A stretch of DNA of 64,000 nt from Gracilaria gracilis (taxonomy: Eukaryota; Rhodophyta; Florideophyceae; Gracilariales; Gracilariaceae): the NCBI GenBank assembly GCA_030374805.1, contig JARGSG010000183.1, forward strand, positions 806,001 to 870,000, in the 5' to 3' direction. This document shows positions 58,173-64,000 of this stretch, in pieces; the stretch's first letter is position 1; each line of letters opens with the position of its first letter. The position numbers and the translations under genes were made by a program. The notes under the pieces were generated by a model. The model was not told the DNA's origin. It saw only the letters and a program-made list of their open reading frames with translations, and searched no databases.

Positions 58173-59534
58173 TTACCGGTAAGAGTAGTAATCTGGGTCA
58201 GTAATGCAACTAGTGAAGTCCTCATTACTTGTGAGTCCCAACCCGCAATAGTTGCACCCATCCTGTCCTGCATATGGCTTGACATATCCCACAGTACAAT
58301 TTTCGCACGAAGGTGAGATATCATAGCCGGGAGTTGTTCCAGGCGGACAAACTCCACAACTGCTGGTCTGATGAACAAAGATAGTGTCTTCTGGACATTT
58401 CAATGGCGTGCAAGAATAGGACCCCTCGAAACTGTACGAATCTTTTTGACAAGAACGACACCACTTCTCATTGATATTGCGGGTGTACTGATTCCGACCG
58501 CAAACCGTACATTCCATGAGTTTCTCGTCATACATAGTTCCTGGTTCACAAGTCGCGCAAGAACCATTACTCATCAACACTTGATTCTGAGGACACGTGA
58601 TGCATTCCGTTGCTCCCGTACCAGAGAAGCTGTGCCCAGCACAACTGAAGCATGACGACATAACGTTCTCGTAGTTGGTAAAGGTCCCAGATTCACAGGC
58701 GAAACAATAAGAATTACTCGGCAGCGGTGAAGGCTCAGGGTACACGAAACGAGGGGGTCCTCTCGAATAGAAGCTTCCCGCAGGGCACTTCCCACAAGCG
58801 CCGTCTTCCATGAGGGCAGTTCCGCGTTCACATGGAGTGCATCCCGATCTGTCCTCGGTCGAGGAAGTTTCCGGAGGGCAAGGCACACATGGTTGAAGAC
58901 CCTCATCAGCTTTGAAATACATGTCCTCACACAGTTCACATCGACTCAAGGAACTCACAAACTGCATTCCCGCAGGACAAGTCCCGCACATGACAGACGT
59001 GCCTGTGTCTGCACTGTACAATGAATAATTAGCTATTGCTGCTTGTCCATGTGGACAAACAATACAGCTACTAGCTCCTATGGCCGAAAAGCTTCTGGAA
59101 GGACATTGTAAACACTCAAACTGTCCCGGGTGTGGTTGAAAAGTACCCCTTCTACATGTCTCACACACCGGTGCTTCGTCATAAGGCGGGTAGTAAGCAA
59201 ACATACCTGTCTCTCGATACATAGTTCCAGGGGGACATAAGATGCATTGACCGAGAGTTGCGTTCTGCACGCTTCCAGGCTTACAATCGCAGGTGCTTGC
59301 AGCTTCATTTGGCATCGAATTTGGACCACATTCCATACACGAAGTAGATGCGGCTTCTGACTGAAACTCCCCTGAGGGACAAGGTTTACATCCAGCTTGC
59401 CCGCTCTCAGGTTGATATGTCCCGGGTGGACACGAAAGGCAACTCCCTTCATGAGAGTAGTACCCAGGATCGCACGAGAACGCAACGGCACTAAGGAAGG
59501 AAAGAATGGCTACCGAAGCCAGTTTGGAATTCAT
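58173..59534 (-). CDS. secreted cysteine-rich repeat protein 3
   Basis: The protein has 453 residues in one exon. The signal peptide is at 1-20 (MNSKLASVAILSFLSAVAFS), then CDPGYYSHEGSCLSCPPG, CKPCPSGEFQSEAAS, the conserved centre CEDMYFKADEGLQPCVPCP then CERGTALMEDGACGKCPAG, and a Tyr-rich end DPDYYSYR. In the N-terminal modules it is closest to paralogue 1 (YAHEGGCLLCPPGYYQPES against YSHEGSCLSCPPGTYQPES). The frame is open upstream, but ATG 59534 gives the clean signal peptide. Probably extracellular. The cluster suggests recent local duplication. Confidence 0.82.
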   Translation of the reverse strand: MNSKLASVAILSFLSAVAFSCDPGYYSHEGSCLSCPPGTYQPESGQAGCKPCPSGEFQSEAASTSCMECGPNSMPNEAASTCDCKPGSVQNATLGQCILCPPGTMYRETGMFAYYPPYDEAPVCETCRRGTFQPHPGQFECLQCPSRSFSAIGASSCIVCPHGQAAIANYSLYSADTGTSVMCGTCPAGMQFVSSLSRCELCEDMYFKADEGLQPCVPCPPETSSTEDRSGCTPCERGTALMEDGACGKCPAGSFYSRGPPRFVYPEPSPLPSNSYCFACESGTFTNYENVMSSCFSCAGHSFSGTGATECITCPQNQVLMSNGSCATCEPGTMYDEKLMECTVCGRNQYTRNINEKWCRSCQKDSYSFEGSYSCTPLKCPEDTIFVHQTSSCGVCPPGTTPGYDISPSCENCTVGYVKPYAGQDGCNYCGLGLTSNEDFTSCITDPDYYSYR

Positions 59535-60372
59535 CCTAAGGAGAAGAGTTGGAAGAGCGTTTGGAGAGTTGATGATAAGAACTTCAACTGATGAACGGCA
59601 GGCGGAGAACGACGATAAGAACCGCATTGAGCTGACTCGTGGTATTTATACTGGATGGATGAGTGTCACTTGCTGAACTTCGTTCTTCCACTTGACCCGA
59701 AGCATGTAGTGTTACTTTGTTTTTGATGAAACGCTGGTGTGTTTATGTGACACTTCCACGGTTTATACGTAAGATGTTTCCCTACAAGACAACTTCATGG
59801 AGTTTTCGACTGCTGCAAAAGTATTGAACTTTGTAGACATGTGTTATTATTCTTACACGAGCGCTGAGAAATGCCCAAAATCGTAGCAGACTATGTCACG
59901 CATACGTCTCGTTGTGCCATGAGATGGTAGGGTGGAAGTGTATGGCAACTTTGTTGATCAGTGAATTTTGAGAGTTCCAATTCGTGGGGAGAGAAGTCGG
60001 AAAAGGATACCTTTGGGTCTTGTTATGTGGAGTCATCAAATCTGGAGTAGAGTGAATCCGCCCTCATTGTTGACTTCACGTGATTGGGATATGCATAATT
60101 TGGTTTTGAGATCATGAGCCGATCTCATTTGGACAAACAATCACATAGAAGCCCTGGTTTGATAACAGGTCACTTGACAGCAAAAATGGTCCTCACTTTC
60201 GGCTCGGGCCCAGGTTCTTGTTGTTTCTGCTTCGTTATAGGGACTTTGCTTTCGATGTAGGAATGTAGCTCCTACACTTTAATTCCCCTTTGTAGCGCTG
60301 TCAGCTGCAGATGACAGCCACAGGGAGTCACGATAACACCTCCGGCGGTGTGGCATGGGGTCACCAGACCGT
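59535..60372. other. intergenic, nothing recognised
   Basis: Upstream region of paralogue 3. A TATTTATAC sequence about 110 bp before the ATG (59643-59651) may be a TATA-like element. Nothing else was recognised. Confidence 0.4.
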
Positions 60373-60458
60373 GAGCGGCCAGAGCTCAATCGGTAAGCAC
60401 CTTTGTGTGCTTTTCGTGTGGGCCCGGGGTTGTGGTTCGAACCCCGGCCCTGCCGCTC
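60373..60458 (+). other. tRNA-like unit, probably a tRNA-derived SINE or tRNA pseudogene
   Basis: GAGCGGC (60373-60379) and GCCGCTC (60452-60458) pair perfectly as an acceptor stem. Between them are an A-box-like AGCTCAATCGGTAAGC and a B box GGTTCGAACCC. The D stem has only three pairs, the anticodon arm does not close with a normal seven-base loop, and the T arm has extra bases. RNA polymerase III could still use the boxes. It is best read as a tRNA-derived repeat, not a working tRNA. Confidence 0.5.
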
Positions 60459-61324
60459 TTCCACCCGGCTCACTACACTCTTAGTGGAAGTTTGGTTGCC
60501 AACACAGGCCGGTTGCGGAACACGCGAAATACATTTCGTCACCAGCCAGGCTGTATATTCCCATCGAAGTCATCAAATTGCCGTTTAGGGCTTGAACGAG
60601 TGGTAACCTCTCAAAACGAGCAGCTTATGGCAAAGTGAACTCAGTAAAGACGGAAGGGTTTCATTATTCCCCGTGACGTAAGAACGTAAGAAGGCGGGCC
60701 TAGATGTTTTTATGTAGGATCAACTTCATCAAGTTGAACCGCAGAGGTGGATACGGTGGTCAGTTGTTGGTGTTTAGCAGATTAAAAGCCTGTGCTTCTA
60801 AGTTGCTTGGGGGACCTGGACTGTAGGCTGAAAAGTCTCTGTCAAACCAGGCAGCACAGAGGCGTTTTGCGAGGATTGTGAGATCTCACCAAAATAACTC
60901 GGCATGTTTATTTGTGATCCATTCAAATGTGTTCAACGATGTATGTTGAGAAACGCAGTATGACGCTTTCGGACGCGAGTATCGAACTGGTTTAAAAGGA
61001 GAAGTTGAAGAGCCGAATGACGCCAAAGCATTTTGAAAATGAAGAGGCAAGAGAATGAATGACACTATCGAAGGCCAATTAAACAGAGACATCCAAATGA
61101 CAGCAGAATTCTGCGCGTTCAAGACCGGACAGTCATTTGAAGTTTACATGATGCGTGAAGGACAGTGCGGTGCACTAATGGCCCAGCGGACCATTACGAT
61201 AGTGCCCTCTCTAGAGATCTAGCTCAACACTTCTCGGTGCATATGTGCGTGGCAGCGCTCAGCTATTGGGTGGCTGGAATGACGAGTGAAAAGGGTTTGC
61301 CAAGCTGTTTTACAAGACAGAAGT
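60459..61324. other. intergenic, nothing recognised
   Basis: Non-coding; it may include the body of the SINE-like element, but no end or poly-A tract is clear. Confidence 0.4.
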
Positions 61325-63166
61325 TCACTCGTGACGAGCGGCTACGTGGACAGCCCTTCGCACGCGCTCTTGCGGGTTGAGAAACTCTCGAATCTGAAGA
61401 AATAGTTCATCGCTCTCAACCGCATCAATGCCGCTGCCTCGACCTCCGGCCATTCCATCAATCTTCAGACTATCTTCTCCGCTGTGACTAATCATACGTC
61501 CAAGCACCGGCAATGAGGACACGTGTGCCTCCTGCCTCGCTTCAGGGACTTCACGCTGAGCAAACTTAAAGTACAAGTTTTCACAGATTAGATGCATGGC
61601 TTCGTCCTCTCGGCTTCGAGCTTTCAACCATTCTTGGTCACCCTCGACAAACCGTCTGTCTCTTTTATACAATTTCTCAGGAACCCCATCAAAATGCATG
61701 TACGAACCGGTTTCCTTGCTATAATAATGTACATTCTTCATCTTCTTTATTGCACAAGTTAGACCATCCAACGCGTCTTCCCGCACGCCCACTGTAGGCG
61801 AAAGCAACATTTCCGCCAACAACTTGAACGCCAACTTATCCACATCGTCTCCCTTTTCAAGCACAGCGCGTCGCAGTTCGCGCCACTCCGACATGGACAT
61901 CCTTTGGTCCAAGAAGTCCTGAGGAATGCGACCGCCTTGCTTTCCAACTTTCCAAGCATCGTGCTCATTTGCAAACGGGTCCCATGGAATCGGCTTCAAT
62001 GTTGCAACCCTATCCTTCGGCTGAGGCTTATTCTTGCCGGAACCATGAGTTGTTGAACAACCGTCCTCGTTGCCAGACGGTTGTGCCGTTGAAGTAGGCC
62101 TGAATCTTTGAGCCGGCGTGTCATTGCGTCCTCCATATCGGGTTGATTCGCCGTTGTATAGACTCCAGGGGCGCCCTTCACCGCCATGGGATGAACCAGA
62201 TTGCGATGTTGGACTGGCAGCGGGATGTGGCGTAGAGTGCCGTTCAACTTCCATGTTAGACCGAGCTGCATCGGATCGATGTCGCGCATGTTGCGAAGAT
62301 CTAAAAGATGCGATGTAGCTACGAAGATCTAAGGATGTTTGGTTGCTGCTCCCAGCAGTACGGACAGGGACTGGCGGACGCGCATTCCAGCTAGGTTCGT
62401 CTCTGTCACTAGCGCGAGCGTTAGCGGATGGACGCACTTGCGCGTCTCTGGCAGCGTTTCCTTCGGTGCGCGGGTTGTTGGGCGTGCGTTCATTCCCCTC
62501 CGGTGCGACGCGCATCGAAGCGCTCGGTCGGAATTTTGGATTTCGTGCATGAGCAGCTGCACTGTTTTGAGTGGCGCGTCTGTCATCACGTTGACTTTGT
62601 GGATGGTGGTGCGACGAGTTTGACGAATTTGGTTGTTTTTGGCTGAGTTCATCACGGTTTGTTCGATGCTTTTTTCCACCGAGGTGTTGCTTCATGTTAT
62701 GCTCACTGTAGGTGGCGACGTTACATAGTTCACACCATAACGAACTTTTCGAAGGCGTTTGATCCAACGGGTTGGCTCGGAGCGAGTCTCTCGCGGCAGA
62801 GCTTCCGCGTTGCGCATCATTTCGCTTAGATGCTGACTTAGGTGTAGGACGCCGTCGTTGTTGATTCGGTGAACAAAAACTAGCAGCATTCGGGTCGCGA
62901 ACGGCAACATTCGAATTCGCAGATACACTTGGACGGAGGGAGTGCATTTCGGCAGCCGACCGCTGCGGCTGAGGGGTCATTTGACGCACACCATCGTAAT
63001 CCTCCCAACTAATGTGAGGCATCTCACAATCGTCGGGCAGGGGCTGCAGTCCGACTTGGTCGGGGTGCGGGTCAGGGAGCACGTTGAGAGCGTCTGAACG
63101 GAGATACTCACGCGATGAAGGAGGCATGTTGCTCAGAGCTATGGCGCCGACCGGAGCGTGGAACAT
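61325..63166 (-). CDS. U1/matrin-type C2H2 zinc-finger protein
   Basis: The protein has 613 residues in one exon. After a disordered N-terminus, a single matrin/U1-type finger lies near 145-172: LWCELCNVATYSEHNMKQHL then GGKKHRTN, the form that binds double-stranded RNA or spliceosomal RNA. A long Ser/Arg/Asn-rich disordered region follows (about 175-395). A C-terminal folded domain (about 400-600) includes PIPWDPFANEHDAWKVGKQG, MSEWRELRRAVLEKGDD and EQLISP-like helices; I do not recognise it. Probably nuclear. Start: first ATG at 63166, with MPPSSREYL at 63127 as an alternative. Confidence 0.75.
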   Translation of the reverse strand: MFHAPVGAIALSNMPPSSREYLRSDALNVLPDPHPDQVGLQPLPDDCEMPHISWEDYDGVRQMTPQPQRSAAEMHSLRPSVSANSNVAVRDPNAASFCSPNQQRRRPTPKSASKRNDAQRGSSAARDSLRANPLDQTPSKSSLWCELCNVATYSEHNMKQHLGGKKHRTNRDELSQKQPNSSNSSHHHPQSQRDDRRATQNSAAAHARNPKFRPSASMRVAPEGNERTPNNPRTEGNAARDAQVRPSANARASDRDEPSWNARPPVPVRTAGSSNQTSLDLRSYIASFRSSQHARHRSDAARSNMEVERHSTPHPAASPTSQSGSSHGGEGRPWSLYNGESTRYGGRNDTPAQRFRPTSTAQPSGNEDGCSTTHGSGKNKPQPKDRVATLKPIPWDPFANEHDAWKVGKQGGRIPQDFLDQRMSMSEWRELRRAVLEKGDDVDKLAFKLLAEMLLSPTVGVREDALDGLTCAIKKMKNVHYYSKETGSYMHFDGVPEKLYKRDRRFVEGDQEWLKARSREDEAMHLICENLYFKFAQREVPEARQEAHVSSLPVLGRMISHSGEDSLKIDGMAGGRGSGIDAVESDELFLQIREFLNPQERVRRAVHVAARHE

Positions 63167-64000
63167 CCCGTGGCGACAGGGACGCGAGTGGAGGGGCAAA
63201 GGCGCAATCGATGCTCACAGGCTTTTGAGTCACAGCTGTGGACGACATGTTGATCCTGCGCTACACTCGTGCTATTGGTTTCAAAAGTTGAGTTGTCCGA
63301 CACGTAGACACGTGCCCCGTACCACGGCGCTTTCGATTCACACCTCTGGCTGACCGTTGCGGTCAAGACAACACGACGAGTACTCTGTATCTCTCTCCTT
63401 CTGGGATTGCTGCTACACTTACTAGTCTACGACAGAAAGTGTTAACCCTTTAGATCCCTTTGGTGTTTTTGACCCATGACGAAGATATCAAAGGCAGCAG
63501 GTTATTTGGTACCTTAGCTCACCGTCTCAATGGGATGGTCGAAATCTTGCAGCCCGTTCGTCCCTGCTTTGTAATGAATGACGCCCGGCCGAAAACCCTG
63601 TATGCGGAATTTCAGCTTACCATTGGCCCAATTCTGTGAGACAACTGGGGTACAAAAGCGTCTAGCCGGACAAGTGATGAACGTGGACAACGATTCTTGT
63701 AGTGAGCTCTCACAAATTCAACCTTCGTACGGAACATCCCTTTCGTGAAGTCATGGAACGGCCCTAAGGCATCTCTCCCTGCCAGGCTCACCAAGCTGCA
63801 ATGCTGGGTGAGGTCTTGTGGCTCACAGTTGTGAGCACGAAAAAATGCTTTCCACTTGCAGCCAACATAAGAACTGCCAAGGAGGTAGCGTTAAAGGTTG
63901 AAGGTGCACAACGCTGGTACAGGTATCTCGAACACACCCGCAGTCAATGTTAATACCGGCACCGCCGCAAGGTACAATCGCAACACCAAGCTTGTGCAAT
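63167..64000. other. window end, nothing recognised
   Basis: Upstream region of the zinc-finger gene. No gene, repeat or RNA was recognised up to the window edge. Confidence 0.45.

Noticed and set aside
60373-60458. Working tRNA gene
   Set aside because: Anticodon and T arms cannot be folded normally; kept only as a tRNA-like or SINE-like unit.
1-64000. CRISPR arrays, bacterial operons, LTR retroelements or Polinton-like elements
   Set aside because: No regularly spaced repeats, no long terminal repeats and no capsid, integrase or protease cores were seen; introns and gene content are eukaryotic.

Overview
The window looks like nuclear DNA of a florideophyte red alga, most likely Chondrus crispus or a close relative. 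The call rests on mostly intron-free genes, a few short GT-AG introns (about 60-125 nt), plastid-type leader peptides, and above all a two-gene mycosporine-like amino acid (MAA) locus in which mysA is fused to mysB and mysC to mysD. I know that double fusion from bangiophyte and florideophyte red algae. The species is inferred from gene content, not from a search.

Layout. 1-4.8 kb: decayed non-LTR retrotransposon pieces and a four-exon membrane protein shaped like an ionotropic glutamate receptor. 4.8-13.0 kb: a compact housekeeping block with a STEAP-type metalloreductase, FEN1, the ribosome-biogenesis factor PWP2/UTP1 and a Cet1-type RNA 5'-triphosphatase. 13.0-19.5 kb: a transposon-rich gap holding a truncated DUF155 gene end, a LINE remnant, a pogo-like transposase with two in-frame stops, and an apparently whole 2.5 kb PIF/Harbinger element with terminal inverted repeats, target-site duplication and both genes open. 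20.6-28.7 kb: a Ulp1/SENP SUMO protease, a plastid-type protein of unknown role, an inositol-monophosphatase-family enzyme and an MFS transporter.

30.7-37.7 kb: the MAA locus. The first gene joins a sugar-phosphate cyclase (desmethyl-4-deoxygadusol synthase) to an O-methyltransferase and so should make 4-deoxygadusol. The second joins an ATP-grasp ligase to a D-Ala-D-Ala-ligase-like enzyme and should add glycine and then a second amino acid to give imine MAAs such as shinorine-type sunscreens. 38.5-48.6 kb: a membrane aspartic-protease homologue that appears to have lost a catalytic Asp, a secreted alpha/beta hydrolase with a decayed paralogue nearby, an orphan coiled-coil protein, a plastid-type DUF1499 protein and a SLAC1/TehA-like transporter. 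48.6-51.8 kb: gene-poor, with more LINE tails. 51.9-59.5 kb: three tandem paralogues of a secreted, very cysteine-rich repeat protein, with a secreted SRPBCC-fold gene between two of them. 60.4 kb: a tRNA-like or SINE-like unit. 61.3-63.2 kb: a zinc-finger protein.

Across the window two near-palindromic motifs, TACCGTTGGTA and GGTAAACTTTAC, recur in intergenic DNA, often near gene starts. They are candidate regulatory elements, the first containing a Myb-type core. Non-ATG starts were not accepted: each start given is the first plausible in-frame ATG.
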